The notes under the pieces were generated by a model. The model was not told where the DNA came from, did not search any database, and saw only the letters and a list, made by a program, of their open reading frames with translations. From contig DASVUH010000069.1 in the NCBI GenBank assembly GCA_036387135.1, forward strand, positions 1-64,000: DNA of 64,000 bases, read 5' to 3'. Of the stretch, positions 26,661 through 35,300 are shown one piece after another. The first letter of the stretch is position 1. Each line of letters begins with the position of its first letter. Source of the DNA: JALZCH01 sp036387135. GTDB taxonomy: Bacteria; Acidobacteriota; Blastocatellia; Pyrinomonadales; Pyrinomonadaceae. Made by a program: the position numbers and the translations under genes.

Positions 26661-27012
26661 TTCACAATTCCTTTCACTACGAAGTCTTTCGTATTGAGGC
26701 TATACGAAGGTTTTCGTAGTTGTCAAGATAAATGTCAATAGCTGTTTCGGATTGTGTGTGGCTTACGCTCAACTTCAATATCGCCTGCCATACTGACTTT
26801 TTGATTCAATCCGCACACCTACTTATAAAACGCTCCGAACACGGATTTCTTTACGACAACTCAAAATTTATTCATAAACGGGTCTGCTGTAATGACGTAT
26901 TGGTGACTTTACGATGACTTTATTATTCTTCCGCAAATTTCGCCGATTTAATGTAATAAGAGGCGGTTTGGCGGTGTTACTATTATGAAAAAACGCGAGC
27001 CGTAATTAGCAA
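26661..27012. other. 352-base divergent regulatory gap
   Basis: This gap separates the divergent TPR gene and winged-helix regulator gene. Its left part holds the two tandem dyads listed separately. No further gene, RNA or strong hairpin was seen from 26720 to 27012, a moderately AT-rich stretch that presumably carries both promoters. Confidence 0.5.
26678..26718. promoter_or_regulatory. Two tandem 6-4-6 dyads, BlaI/MecI-like operators
   Basis: TACGAA-GTCT-TTCGTA (26678-26693) and TACGAA-GGTT-TTCGTA (26703-26718) are identical in their half-sites and lie 25 bases centre to centre. Outer flanks read CACTACGAA on the left and TTCGTAGTTG on the right. BlaI/MecI-type repressors bind ACTAC..GTAGT-type dyads of this shape. 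No blaI gene is in the window. Confidence 0.6.
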
Positions 27013-28956
27013 GTGGACCCTGCTGCCCCGACAAAAGAAAATCTATATTGTTTCGACGACGTAACGGTTGACGGAGAAAATTTCCGCGTGTGGAAAAACG
27101 GGCGCGAAGTTATCCTGACGCCGCGCGCTTTTGATGTTTTGATTTTTTTGCTGCAAAGCGGCGGTCGCGTTGTCGAGAAAAAAGAGCTTTTTGACTCGGT
27201 CTGGAAGAATACTTTTGTCAGCGATAATGCTTTGACGAAAATCATCCGAGAAATTCGGCAGGCGATTAATGACGATGCGAGTAAGCCGCGCTATATTGAA
27301 ACCGTTCCCAAACGCGGTTATCGCTTTATCGGCGAAGTCGAAGAAAAATCAAATCAAACTGGTCTGGAAATCGAAGAAACTCGCCGCGAGCAAATCGCAG
27401 TAGAAGGAGAGGATAAACCAGGCGAAAAAACTATGGGCTTGAAACGTCCAATATCTTCGCCTCGTTTCGCTTTTTCAAAAACCGCTTTAGCTTTGTCAAT
27501 TGCCGCGTTGATTTCAATTTCGGCTCTCGCCGGATGGCTGCTGTTTAGTCAAAAACCAGCGAAAACACCGCGTTCGCCGATTCGTTCAATCGCAGTTCTG
27601 CCGTTTAAGCCTCTGAACGCCGACAGCCGGGACGAATCGCTTGAGATGGGAATGGCTGAAACGCTAACCACCAGACTGAGCAATCTCCGGCAATTAGTCG
27701 TGCGACCGATCAGCGCAGTACGTAAATTCACCGATCTTCAGCAAGACCCGGTTAAAGCAGGTCAGGAGATACAAGTTGAAGCCGTTTTGGACGGCAGCAT
27801 TCAGAAAGCCGGCGAGCGCATCAGAGTAACCGCGCGATTGCTCGACGTTCGCAGCGGCGCGCCCTTATGGGCTGAACAGTTTGACGAAAATTTTACCGAC
27901 ATTTTTAAGGTTCAGGACTCGATTGCGGAACGCATAACTAATGCGCTAACGCTTCAGCTAAGCAGGCAGGAGAGAGAACAGTTAGCCAAGCATTACACGG
28001 ATAACCCGGAAGCCTACGAGCTTTATTTGCAAGGTCAATATCTATATCACAGGAGACCGGAGAACTGGCTGAGGAAAAGTCTTTCGTATTATCAGCAGGC
28101 ACTGGAAAAAGACCCGAATTTCGCTCTCGCTCACGTCTGGAGCGCGGAATGTTACATAACTCTTAGTCAAAACAAAATTCTGGCACCGGAAGTCGTCCCG
28201 AAAGCGAAAGATAGCGTGACGAAAGCTTTAGCCCTGGACGATAATCTGGCTGAGGCGCACAACGGGCTGGCTGAAATAAAATACCAATTTGAATATGACT
28301 GGACGGGAGCCGAGAAAGATTTTCAAAGGGCAATCGAATTGAACCCGAACGTCGTAGCGATAAGAATGGGCTACGGCTGGTTTCTGATGACCGCCGGACG
28401 TTTTGACGAGGCAAGAACCGAGATGGAAAAAGCGCAGGAACTCGACCCGAACTCGCTCTTCATCCGCCGCGTCAGAGCGCAGCTTTTATACTTCGCGCGG
28501 CAGAATGATCAAGCCATCGAAGACTTCCAAAAAATTATCGCCGTCGAGCCGAAGTTCAGTCTCGCTTATTTGCATCTGGCTTATCTCTACGAACAAAAAC
28601 AGATGTATGCCGAAGCAATCGAAGCATGGCTAAAAACACAGAGCCTTGAGGGCGCGCCACCCGAAAAAATAGAAGAGATGCGCGAGATTTTCAGAACATC
28701 GGGATGGCAGGGCTTTCTTCGCAAACTGCTTGAAGGGGCTGAAGAAAGAAATAAAACCAAGCCGGTATCGCCCTTAACATTTGCCGGTATCTACGTGCGG
28801 CTGGGACAAAAAGATATGGCTTTTGCCTGTCTGGAAAAGGCTCTCGACGAACGCGACCCTTCCATCGTCCAGCTTAAAATCGAGCCGATCTACGACACTC
28901 TGCGCGATGATCAGAGATACGCCGAATTAGTTCGCAAAATCGGTTTGGAGCCGTGA
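27013..28956 (+). CDS. Winged-helix (OmpR/CadC-type) regulator with TolB-like domain and TPRs
   Basis: This 647-residue protein starts with GTG at 27013. Residues 10-105 form an OmpR-type DNA-binding winged helix (LTPRAFDVLIFLLQSGGRVVEKK, RYIETVPKRGYRFIGEV). One membrane segment follows at about 155-176. Residues 190-320 form a TolB-like/FlgO-like domain (SIAVLPFKPL to AERITNALTLQL), and about 330-640 carry TPR units. The plan, like CadC, puts the DNA-binding domain in the cytoplasm and a sensing part outside the membrane. This architecture is very abundant in acidobacteria. Target and signal are unknown. Confidence 0.9.
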   Translation: MDPAAPTKENLYCFDDVTVDGENFRVWKNGREVILTPRAFDVLIFLLQSGGRVVEKKELFDSVWKNTFVSDNALTKIIREIRQAINDDASKPRYIETVPKRGYRFIGEVEEKSNQTGLEIEETRREQIAVEGEDKPGEKTMGLKRPISSPRFAFSKTALALSIAALISISALAGWLLFSQKPAKTPRSPIRSIAVLPFKPLNADSRDESLEMGMAETLTTRLSNLRQLVVRPISAVRKFTDLQQDPVKAGQEIQVEAVLDGSIQKAGERIRVTARLLDVRSGAPLWAEQFDENFTDIFKVQDSIAERITNALTLQLSRQEREQLAKHYTDNPEAYELYLQGQYLYHRRPENWLRKSLSYYQQALEKDPNFALAHVWSAECYITLSQNKILAPEVVPKAKDSVTKALALDDNLAEAHNGLAEIKYQFEYDWTGAEKDFQRAIELNPNVVAIRMGYGWFLMTAGRFDEARTEMEKAQELDPNSLFIRRVRAQLLYFARQNDQAIEDFQKIIAVEPKFSLAYLHLAYLYEQKQMYAEAIEAWLKTQSLEGAPPEKIEEMREIFRTSGWQGFLRKLLEGAEERNKTKPVSPLTFAGIYVRLGQKDMAFACLEKALDERDPSIVQLKIEPIYDTLRDDQRYAELVRKIGLEP

Positions 28957-29355
28957 ATCTATCTAAGCTGTATATAGCTGCGAACAAGCAGAAGGAACAC
29001 GAAAGAAAAAAAGGTAAAGATAAATAATTTCTTATTCGTATTCTTTCGTGCTTTTTCGTGGCTAATGTTTTCTGTGACAAAATAATTTCATGACAGAGAC
29101 TTGCGATGTTGGATCATCGGCAGCGGGCATAATGGGCTGACTTGCGCTTGTTATCTGGCAAAAGCTGAGTTAAAAACCGCTGTTCCTGAACATTGCTAAA
29201 TTCAGTGGGTGTATCTAACATACTGTAACGAATGCAAATTATAGGACTTCAATTCGATTGCTAAACAAAAATCATAAGTTCTTGACATATCTTTTTTTTT
29301 TGTTTAACGTATCAGCGTCAACTCATCTTAAAACTCTCAAAAGGATAAAATTGTT
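28957..29355. other. Intergenic stretch with a short hairpin, an oxidoreductase relic and a promoter
   Basis: This stretch holds an imperfect hairpin (CACGAAAG at 28999 with CTTTCGTG at 29043), the FAD-oxidoreductase fragment at 29090-29199, and a promoter-like region before the small cysteine-rich gene. There TTGACA at 29282-29287 is a perfect -35 box, but a convincing -10 box was not found (TAACGT at 17-base spacing is weak). Confidence 0.5.
29090..29199 (+). pseudogene. Decayed N-terminal fragment of a FAD-dependent oxidoreductase
   Basis: From ATG 29090 a frame reads MTETCDV. After a one-base loss near 29112 it continues IGSGHNGLTCACYLAKAELK and stops at TAA 29197. It is the homologue of the first 35 residues of the intact oxidoreductase at 32099 (IGGGHNGLTCACYLAKAGLK). 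Many of the differences between them are at third codon positions, so the fragment comes from a paralogue or diverged copy that was once selected, not from a fresh duplication. It lies to the left of the AT-rich three-gene cassette while the intact gene lies to its right. Confidence 0.75.
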
Positions 29356-29601
29356 ATGCAATTCAAAAAGATCACCGGCTCATTGTTTCTATTCTTGTGT
29401 TTAGGGTTAATAGGAACATCTATTTGGTTTTTGTCCGCTCCCGTTAAAGTTTCTGCTAATGATCCTGTTGCAAATTGTACTGCTAAGTGTGGAGGCGGAA
29501 GAACCGTTACTTGTACAGGAGATGCCTGTGTTGCCACTGATTATCTAGGCTGTACAGGTGGAACACAGCAACAACCGCAATCAAAACTTTGCCCACAATA
29601 A
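29356..29601 (+). CDS. Small exported six-cysteine peptide
   Basis: This 81-residue product has a basic start (MQFKK), one hydrophobic segment (about 8-28) and a mature part that begins near ANDPV. The mature part has six cysteines at 41, 45, 53, 58, 66 and 79, an even number suited to three disulfides, and is rich in Gly and Thr (CTAKCGGGRTVTCTGDAC). I do not recognise a named family. The style recalls short Bacteroidetes NVEALA-type leader peptides with a Cys-rich end, but the match is not close. AAGGA lies about 12 bases before the ATG. Two genes downstream is a thioredoxin-fold protein that could form or edit its disulfides. Confidence 0.7.
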   Translation: MQFKKITGSLFLFLCLGLIGTSIWFLSAPVKVSANDPVANCTAKCGGGRTVTCTGDACVATDYLGCTGGTQQQPQSKLCPQ

Positions 29602-29713
29602 TTAGGGAATTAACAGCTTAAGAGGCAATTTCTTTATCTGAATAAAATTCCAAATCACATAAATTTTTACAGAAAATATGTGAGACTTATCTGTTGGCTT
29701 CTTATCGTTTCTC

Positions 29714-29740
29714 GATGGCTGCGATGGGAGCCATCTTTTT
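29714..29740 (+). terminator. Terminator or attenuator between the Cys-rich peptide gene and the next gene
   Basis: GATGGCT (29714-29720) pairs with AGCCATC (29729-29735), followed by a T run to 29740. It ends 18 bases before the next ATG. It would let the small peptide be made in excess over the two downstream proteins. Confidence 0.55.
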
Positions 29741-29758
29741 CTCCTTTGTGAAATTGCT

Positions 29759-31447
29759 ATGAAATCCTTACAAATTCACCTGCTATTGTTTCTTCTTTTA
29801 TTATCCGGTTCTGTGAATGCACAACGCAAAAGCGTACCAAAAAACCAGGAGTCTGGAATTGTTCTTCAAGCGCAAAAATTGGCGAGAATTTCATCTCTAA
29901 ACCAGCAAGTAAAAACAATTGATAGCGCAACCCTAAGAACTTTTCTTCGACTTAAATTATCGGACTTCATTTGGAAAAAGAAATTTATAGATGGGCAGAG
30001 TTTAGCGGAAAATATAATTCAAGAATCGGTCGAAGATTTTCAAAAGAACATTACGGAAATACCCGATTTTTATAAAAGCTCGCTTCAAGCGGATATTCTT
30101 TCCATATTGAGAATAAACTCGCCTACGCTTTATAAAAAGATTTCGGATAACTTTGATTCGACAAGCAATTCTTTACAAAGCTATAGGCTGGCAGGTGACT
30201 ACGGTAATTCGGGAATTTTGAATGCTGTTGAAGATGTAAAAAATCGCCTTTTGCCTTCAACAAATCCGGCAGACCGAACAGCTATAATCTTTATAGTGAA
30301 AAAACTTTTGTTACAAAATAAAGTGGCGGAAGTAAACTCTATTTTAGAGGCTATTATCGAACGTCAAGAACAATCAATTTTAGATGATTCTAAATTACTG
30401 TTTTTTCTGAGCCGAGATTTTATTGCTCAAACAACTCCGATTAGCTTGCAGAAAAGGTTTTTGATAAAAGCTCTTAATAATGGACAAATATTATTGCAAA
30501 AACTTAATTCAGGCAATGTGGATCGAGAAACTCATCTAAATGTTTATAATACATTGAGGAACAATCTACAGGAAATTGAAAAACTCCTCCCCTCAGAATA
30601 TCCTCGAGCGCTTGTGATTGCCTCCGCTTTGCAAAACAAATCATCGCAAAGCGATAAAATCAGACAGGAAATTGCAGAACGAATTGAGCAAAGCAAGGAC
30701 AAATTACAGCAAACAATTTCAGAAGCCAAACAAGTCGATGACAAAAAAATAAAAAATGACTTATGGCAGGACGCAGCACAACTGGCTTTGAAAGAGAAAA
30801 AGTATCAATTATCCATAGATTGCTTAAATGAAATTGAATCCGCTGATCCGGGCTTCGCTTTGTGGCGCGATCAATTTTTAGATGATGATATAACCAAATC
30901 TGCATTGGATAACAACGATATTGAATCCGCAAAGTACGCTATCTCAAAAATTGAATCGAAATTGAGAAGCGGAACGGCGCTTTTACAAATCGTCACATAT
31001 TACTACAAAAACAAAGACGCCCTTCAGTCACAAGCCGTCTTAGCCGAAGCCGTTAAAAGAATCAAAGAAACCGACGATAATCCGCAAAAAGTTAGAGTTT
31101 TGTCAGAAGCTCTTAACACAGCCTTGACAGTAAATGATGCAGTGGTTTATGAAATAGCACAAATCGTCGTCAAAACAGTGAATTCAATTCCTTCTCCAAA
31201 TCTAGAAAACGCGTTAGGAAGCGACGCTCAGAAAAAGTTTGTTGACGAAGTTCAAATGGTAATCATCGCTAACATTTTGCCCGCTTTTCAAGGTCTTGCC
31301 AAACAAGATTCTTCGATTGCCCAAAATCTAGCTAACGATCTTCCGCGTGATTATAGAATGGCTGCACTTTGTGGCATTGAAACGGGAGCTTTTTTTGAGA
31401 ATGTTATTACAAAACCTGTAACAATTCAAAAAACGTCTAAAAATTGA
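29759..31447 (+). CDS. Exported alpha-helical protein of unknown function
   Basis: This 562-residue protein has a clear signal peptide (residues 1-21, LLLFLLLLSGSVNAQ). The rest is almost entirely helical and highly charged, with TPR-like helix pairs (for example LALKEKKYQLSIDCLNEIES and AVLAEAVKRIKETDDNPQKV). No catalytic motif was found. It lies between a small Cys-rich exported peptide and a membrane-anchored thioredoxin-fold protein in the same direction, all three with markedly AT-richer codons than the neighbours. A scaffold or carrier role for the peptide is a guess. The start ATG follows the hairpin at 29714. Confidence 0.75.
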   Translation: MKSLQIHLLLFLLLLSGSVNAQRKSVPKNQESGIVLQAQKLARISSLNQQVKTIDSATLRTFLRLKLSDFIWKKKFIDGQSLAENIIQESVEDFQKNITEIPDFYKSSLQADILSILRINSPTLYKKISDNFDSTSNSLQSYRLAGDYGNSGILNAVEDVKNRLLPSTNPADRTAIIFIVKKLLLQNKVAEVNSILEAIIERQEQSILDDSKLLFFLSRDFIAQTTPISLQKRFLIKALNNGQILLQKLNSGNVDRETHLNVYNTLRNNLQEIEKLLPSEYPRALVIASALQNKSSQSDKIRQEIAERIEQSKDKLQQTISEAKQVDDKKIKNDLWQDAAQLALKEKKYQLSIDCLNEIESADPGFALWRDQFLDDDITKSALDNNDIESAKYAISKIESKLRSGTALLQIVTYYYKNKDALQSQAVLAEAVKRIKETDDNPQKVRVLSEALNTALTVNDAVVYEIAQIVVKTVNSIPSPNLENALGSDAQKKFVDEVQMVIIANILPAFQGLAKQDSSIAQNLANDLPRDYRMAALCGIETGAFFENVITKPVTIQKTSKN

Positions 31448-31465
31448 ATATAGTTTATATTTAAT

Positions 31466-32020
31466 ATGAAAATTTGGTATTTGTGGTTGCTGATAATCGG
31501 GTTAGCAACAGTGAACATTTTTTTATTGCGGCAAAACGCACAATTGCGGGATCAAGCCGAAATCCGCAAACCTCCGGCATTGCAAATTGGAGAAACGGTG
31601 CAGCCCTTTTCAGGCATCGGCTTAAGCGGTGAGCGAATTGAGATTGATTACTCAAACAATTCAAAAAAGCGACTTTTTTTATATTTCGCTCCGTCTTGTA
31701 AATACTGTGGACAACAATTTCCCGATTGGAAAGAAATGCTTAAGCAAATAAGCAGTGACCAAATCGAAGTTTTCGGAATAGTAAGCGAAAATGAGAAACA
31801 AAGTGAAGTTGATAACTATTTGCACTCGTTCGATTGCGATTCGGATTCGGCAACCCCGCTGCGCGTTATTTTTGCATCAACCGAGACATTACAAAATTAT
31901 AAGTTAAATGTGACTCCGACATCGCTTTTAATTTCTCCAAATGGTAAATCTGAAAAAGTTTGGACGGGTAAATGGAATAATAATGAGAAAGAGAATGCTT
32001 TCGCTTTAATAAAACAGTAA
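31466..32020 (+). CDS. Membrane-anchored thioredoxin-fold protein (TlpA/MauD-like)
   Basis: This 184-residue protein has one N-terminal membrane anchor (residues 4-22), then a thioredoxin fold of the TlpA/peroxiredoxin-like group. The redox motif is CKYC (C78, C81) in YFAPSCKYCGQQFPDW, and the cis-proline loop is NVTPTSLLISPNGK. Such proteins reduce or form disulfides in exported partners; MauD does this for a Cys-rich enzyme subunit. The six-cysteine peptide two genes upstream is the obvious candidate partner. It follows the helical gene by 18 bases and is closed by a strong terminator. Confidence 0.85.
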   Translation: MKIWYLWLLIIGLATVNIFLLRQNAQLRDQAEIRKPPALQIGETVQPFSGIGLSGERIEIDYSNNSKKRLFLYFAPSCKYCGQQFPDWKEMLKQISSDQIEVFGIVSENEKQSEVDNYLHSFDCDSDSATPLRVIFASTETLQNYKLNVTPTSLLISPNGKSEKVWTGKWNNNEKENAFALIKQ

Positions 32021-32051
32021 TTTTTGTTGCCATTAATTTTTTTTGTTGGGT

Positions 32052-32082
32052 AAGCTGTCATTTTGAAATGACAGCTTTTTTA
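32052..32082 (+). terminator. Rho-independent terminator of the Cys-rich peptide cassette
   Basis: AAGCTGTCATTT (32052-32063) and AAATGACAGCTT (32066-32077) form a perfect 12-pair stem with a two-base loop and a T-rich tail. It lies 31 bases after the thioredoxin-fold gene and 17 bases before the oxidoreductase start. Confidence 0.85.
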
Positions 32083-32098
32083 TTTAGCTAAAATTAAA

Positions 32099-33679
32099 GT
32101 GATGAAACGATCTGATATTTATGATGTCGCCGTCATCGGGGGCGGGCATAACGGTTTGACGTGCGCTTGTTATCTGGCGAAAGCCGGTTTGAAAGTCGTG
32201 GTTTTGGAGCGGCGGCATATTGTCGGCGGCGCGGTTTGCACCGAAGACGATTTGATTCCGGGCTACAAAATTGATGTCGGCTCGTCGGCGCACATTATGA
32301 TTCATCTGACGCCGGTTGTCGGAGAGTTGGAACTTGAAAAATTCGGTTTGAAATATATTGACTGCGACCCGTTCGCGTTTGCGCCGATGCCGGACGGAAA
32401 GGGCGCGATTTATTTCTGGAAAGATGTTGATAAAACCTGCGAATCAATTGCCCGCATTTCGCCGGAAGACGCCGACCGTTATAAAAAATTCGTGACCGAG
32501 TGGGAGAAATTAAACGAAGGCGTTTTTGAAGCGTTTTTGAAACCGCCTACCGTTTTTAATCTCGGTCGGCATATGATTTTCGGCACAAAATCGAAAAATC
32601 CGGCGGATATGGTTCGCAAATTAATGACGAGCTACGGCGCGCTCGTCCGCGAAACTTTCCGGCACGAAGGCTTGCGCGCGGCAATGGCGTGGCTCGCGGC
32701 GCAATCCGGTCCTCCGCCGACAGCAATGGCGAGCGGCGATTTTCTCGGCTGGCATTCGATGATTCATAAAAGCGGCGTCAAACGCCCGGAAGGCGGTTCG
32801 GGCGCGTTGACTCAGGCAATGGCGCGATGTTTGGAACATCACGGCGGCGAGATTCGATTAAACGCCGAAGTCGCGCAAATAGAAGTCGCAAACAATGAAA
32901 CCGGCGGAATAATTCTGCAAAACGGCGAGCGCATCGAAGCCCGGCGTATTGTCTCGAACGCGCACGTTCACACGCTCTTTTTAAAATTGATCGGAAAAGA
33001 AAACCTGCCAAACGGTTTGGCTGAAAGAATCGAAAACGTCCGCATCGGCAACGGGTTCGGAATGATTGTCCGCTGCGCCGTTTCGGAATTGCCCGATTAT
33101 TTAAGCGCGCCGAATGGCGGTGTTTCGAGCGATTGTCATCGCGGTTTGCAACTGATGTGTCCTTCGATGGCTTATCTAGAAAAATCTTACGCCGATTATC
33201 TCAACGGCATTCCGTCAAAAAATCCCGGCGCGCTGGCGATGACTTTTTCGAGCGTTGACCCGACGCTCGCGCCCGCAGGCAAACACACGCTTTTTATCTG
33301 GGGGCAATATTATCCTTATGAACTGGCAAACGGCGAGAACTGGGAAAACATTCAGGAACGTGAAGCCGATAAACTGATTGAAGTTGTAAACTCTTACGCG
33401 CCAAACGTTAAAAATTCAATCATTGACCGTTTGGTTCAATCGCCGCTCGATTTGGAGCAGCGCCTCGGACTGCTGCGCGGCAACGTGATGCACGTCGAAA
33501 TGGATTTCGACCAGATGTTTCTGTTTCGCCCGCTGCCGGAAATGTCGCAGTACAAAACGCCGATTAAAAATCTCTATCTGACCGGCGCTTCGACACATCC
33601 GGGCGGCGGAGTTTTCGCCGCTTCGGGCTATAATACGGCGAAAGTTGTTTTGCGAGATGTAAAGGGCGGCTGGTTTTAA
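32099..33679 (+). CDS. FAD-dependent oxidoreductase, phytoene-desaturase/PYROXD2-like
   Basis: This 526-residue protein has the FAD-binding Rossmann motif VIGGGHNGLTCACYLAKAG at residues 12-30, followed by LERRHIVGGAVCTED. It has the family's C-terminal FAD motif, NLYLTGASTHPGGGVFAASG. It belongs to the large phytoene-dehydrogenase-related NAD(P)/FAD oxidoreductases, in which many members (PYROXD2 type) have no proved substrate. No carotenoid genes are nearby. A decayed homologue of its N-terminus lies 3 kb upstream on the other side of the AT-rich cassette. Confidence 0.9.
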   Translation: MMKRSDIYDVAVIGGGHNGLTCACYLAKAGLKVVVLERRHIVGGAVCTEDDLIPGYKIDVGSSAHIMIHLTPVVGELELEKFGLKYIDCDPFAFAPMPDGKGAIYFWKDVDKTCESIARISPEDADRYKKFVTEWEKLNEGVFEAFLKPPTVFNLGRHMIFGTKSKNPADMVRKLMTSYGALVRETFRHEGLRAAMAWLAAQSGPPPTAMASGDFLGWHSMIHKSGVKRPEGGSGALTQAMARCLEHHGGEIRLNAEVAQIEVANNETGGIILQNGERIEARRIVSNAHVHTLFLKLIGKENLPNGLAERIENVRIGNGFGMIVRCAVSELPDYLSAPNGGVSSDCHRGLQLMCPSMAYLEKSYADYLNGIPSKNPGALAMTFSSVDPTLAPAGKHTLFIWGQYYPYELANGENWENIQEREADKLIEVVNSYAPNVKNSIIDRLVQSPLDLEQRLGLLRGNVMHVEMDFDQMFLFRPLPEMSQYKTPIKNLYLTGASTHPGGGVFAASGYNTAKVVLRDVKGGWF

Positions 33680-33740
33680 TTTTTATTCTTTTGAAGACAA
33701 AACAATATTCTTTTCGCGAATTAGTAAATTTTTGGCACTT

Positions 33741-34316
33741 ATGAATATTCTTGTCGCGCGCACTGCCGATGAAATTGCGTTTGCTTACGAAAAACTTTCT
33801 GCCGCGACGGAATTGGGCTGCGACACGGAGACTTCGGGTCTGAGCGCGCGGCGCGGGCGGATGCTTTCGGTGCAGTTTTCTGACGGCGAGTTTTCGGTTC
33901 TCGTTCCGACCAGCGAAGGTATAGGGCTTGGGAAACTTGCCGACATTTTGGAAAATCCCCAAATTACGAAAATCTTTCACAACGCGAAATTTGATCTCGA
34001 ATTTTTGCGCGAAAACGGTTTTTATACGCAAAACGTATTCGACACGATGCTCGCTGAAAAGGTTTTGACGCGCGGGGCAGACCAATCGTGTTCTTTAGCC
34101 GAAACTCTGTATCGCTATTTCGCGGTTGATTTGGACAAATCGCACCGCGCGACGTTTACAAATAAATTCTGGAACGGCGTTTGGACGCCGGAACTGGTCG
34201 AATACGCTTTGAGCGATGTCGTTTATTTGCCCGAACTCAGACGCCGACAGATGTTATGGCTTGAACGTCTAAACCTCGGAGTTAATTACGAAAAAATGAT
34301 TGCCAGACTTTTTTAA
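33741..34316 (+). CDS. 3'-5' exonuclease, RNase D-like (DnaQ fold)
   Basis: The protein has 191 residues from the ATG at 33741, preferred to an in-frame TTG at 33732. The DEDD exonuclease motifs are all present: Exo I CDTETSG, Exo II KIFHNAKFDLEFL and Exo III YALSDVVYLPEL (Tyr-type). The HRDC domains of full RNase D are absent. It probably trims structured RNA or DNA 3' ends with two metal ions. It is in the same direction as truA, with a palindromic repeat in between. Confidence 0.88.
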   Translation: MNILVARTADEIAFAYEKLSAATELGCDTETSGLSARRGRMLSVQFSDGEFSVLVPTSEGIGLGKLADILENPQITKIFHNAKFDLEFLRENGFYTQNVFDTMLAEKVLTRGADQSCSLAETLYRYFAVDLDKSHRATFTNKFWNGVWTPELVEYALSDVVYLPELRRRQMLWLERLNLGVNYEKMIARLF

Positions 34317-34340
34317 TGTGAGTTCGACGGCGGAAATAAT

Positions 34341-34438
34341 TTCACCGCCGAGACGCAGAGACGCCGAGAAAAGAAAATCAAGTGAAATCACTTCTTTTCT
34401 ATCTCTTTTGTTTTAAACTCAGCGTCTCGGCGGTGAAA
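34341..34438. repeat. Intergenic hairpin H1, 8-base tandem arms
   Basis: The left arm is built of CGAGACGC/AGAGACGC-type 8-base units and the right arm has the complement (GCGTCTCGGCGGTG). A small palindrome AGTGAAATCACT lies in the middle. Part of it (GCTGAGTTTAAAAC and flank, minus strand) recurs at the right end of the window (63951). It fills the gap between the exonuclease gene and truA. Confidence 0.75.
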
Positions 34439-34479
34439 AAATCTTTACATCGAAATCAGGTTTTTTAGATTAATTGAAT

Positions 34480-35265
34480 ATGCAGGCTTTTAAATTATTA
34501 ATCGAATATGAAGGCACGCGCTACAGAGGCTGGCAAAAACAGCCGAATGCTAGAACCGTGCAGGGCGAATTGCTGAAAGCGGCAGGAACGGTTTTTCAGG
34601 GAAAAGTCGAAATCGGCGGTTCGGGAAGAACCGACGCGGGCGTTCACGCACTCGCACAAGTCGCGCATTTAAAAGTCGTTTCCTCCGGCAAACCGTTTCC
34701 GCCGAGAATCGTCCAAAAGCAATTAAACGAGCTTTTGCCGAGCGATATAAACATTCTGCAAGTGCAAAATGAATATCCTCAGTTTCACGCCCGCCACGAT
34801 GCGGTCGCGCGATATTATCTTTATCAAATCTGCACCAGAAGAACCGCCTTCGGAAAGCCTTATGTCTGGTGGGTGCGAGACAAACTCGACGTTGCCCTGA
34901 TGTCGCAAGCCTGCCAGATGTTGATCGGCAGAGGCAATTTTCGCTCTTTTTGCGAGGAAGAAGAGAGACAGAAATCAACGATTGTTCAAGTTGACACGGC
35001 AGAGCTTGCAGTGTCGGGCAGCCTGATTTTATTCAGAATCGGGGCAAGTCATTTTTTATGGAAAATGGTTCGCAGAATTGTCGGAGTGCTGGTCGAAATC
35101 GGGCGCGGAAACATCACCGTTCCTCATTTTCAAAAACTTCTGACCGAGCATTCAAACGAACCCGCCGCGCTGACCGCTCCGCCTTCGGGTTTGTTTCTCG
35201 AACACGTTCTTTACAAAAACGACGCGCCGCCGAAAGAGCTTAAACCGTTTTTCCCGATTAGCTAA
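34480..35265 (+). CDS. truA: tRNA pseudouridine(38-40) synthase
   Basis: The protein has 261 residues from the ATG at 34480; a TTG 6 bases earlier is also open. The enzyme makes pseudouridine at positions 38-40 of the tRNA anticodon arm. The catalytic Asp is in GRTDAGVHALAQ. Other hallmarks are YEGTRYRGWQKQ near the start, the central RYYLYQI, and GASHFLWKMVRRIVGVLVEIG in the second half. Length and motif order are standard. It is preceded by hairpin H1 and followed by a 200-base gap. Confidence 0.96.
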   Translation: MQAFKLLIEYEGTRYRGWQKQPNARTVQGELLKAAGTVFQGKVEIGGSGRTDAGVHALAQVAHLKVVSSGKPFPPRIVQKQLNELLPSDINILQVQNEYPQFHARHDAVARYYLYQICTRRTAFGKPYVWWVRDKLDVALMSQACQMLIGRGNFRSFCEEEERQKSTIVQVDTAELAVSGSLILFRIGASHFLWKMVRRIVGVLVEIGRGNITVPHFQKLLTEHSNEPAALTAPPSGLFLEHVLYKNDAPPKELKPFFPIS

Positions 35266-35300
35266 AAACTGATGGAAAACATTTAATTAGAGGCGTTTAA

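Noticed and set aside
29759..31447. Lanthipeptide or other RiPP-modifying enzyme downstream of the Cys-rich peptide
   Set aside because: The 562-residue protein has a signal peptide and no LanM, radical-SAM or YcaO motif, so enzymatic RiPP maturation is not supported.
33564..34085. 173-codon minus-strand frame opposite the exonuclease
   Set aside because: The plus strand carries all three DEDD exonuclease motifs. The antisense frame has no recognisable domain.
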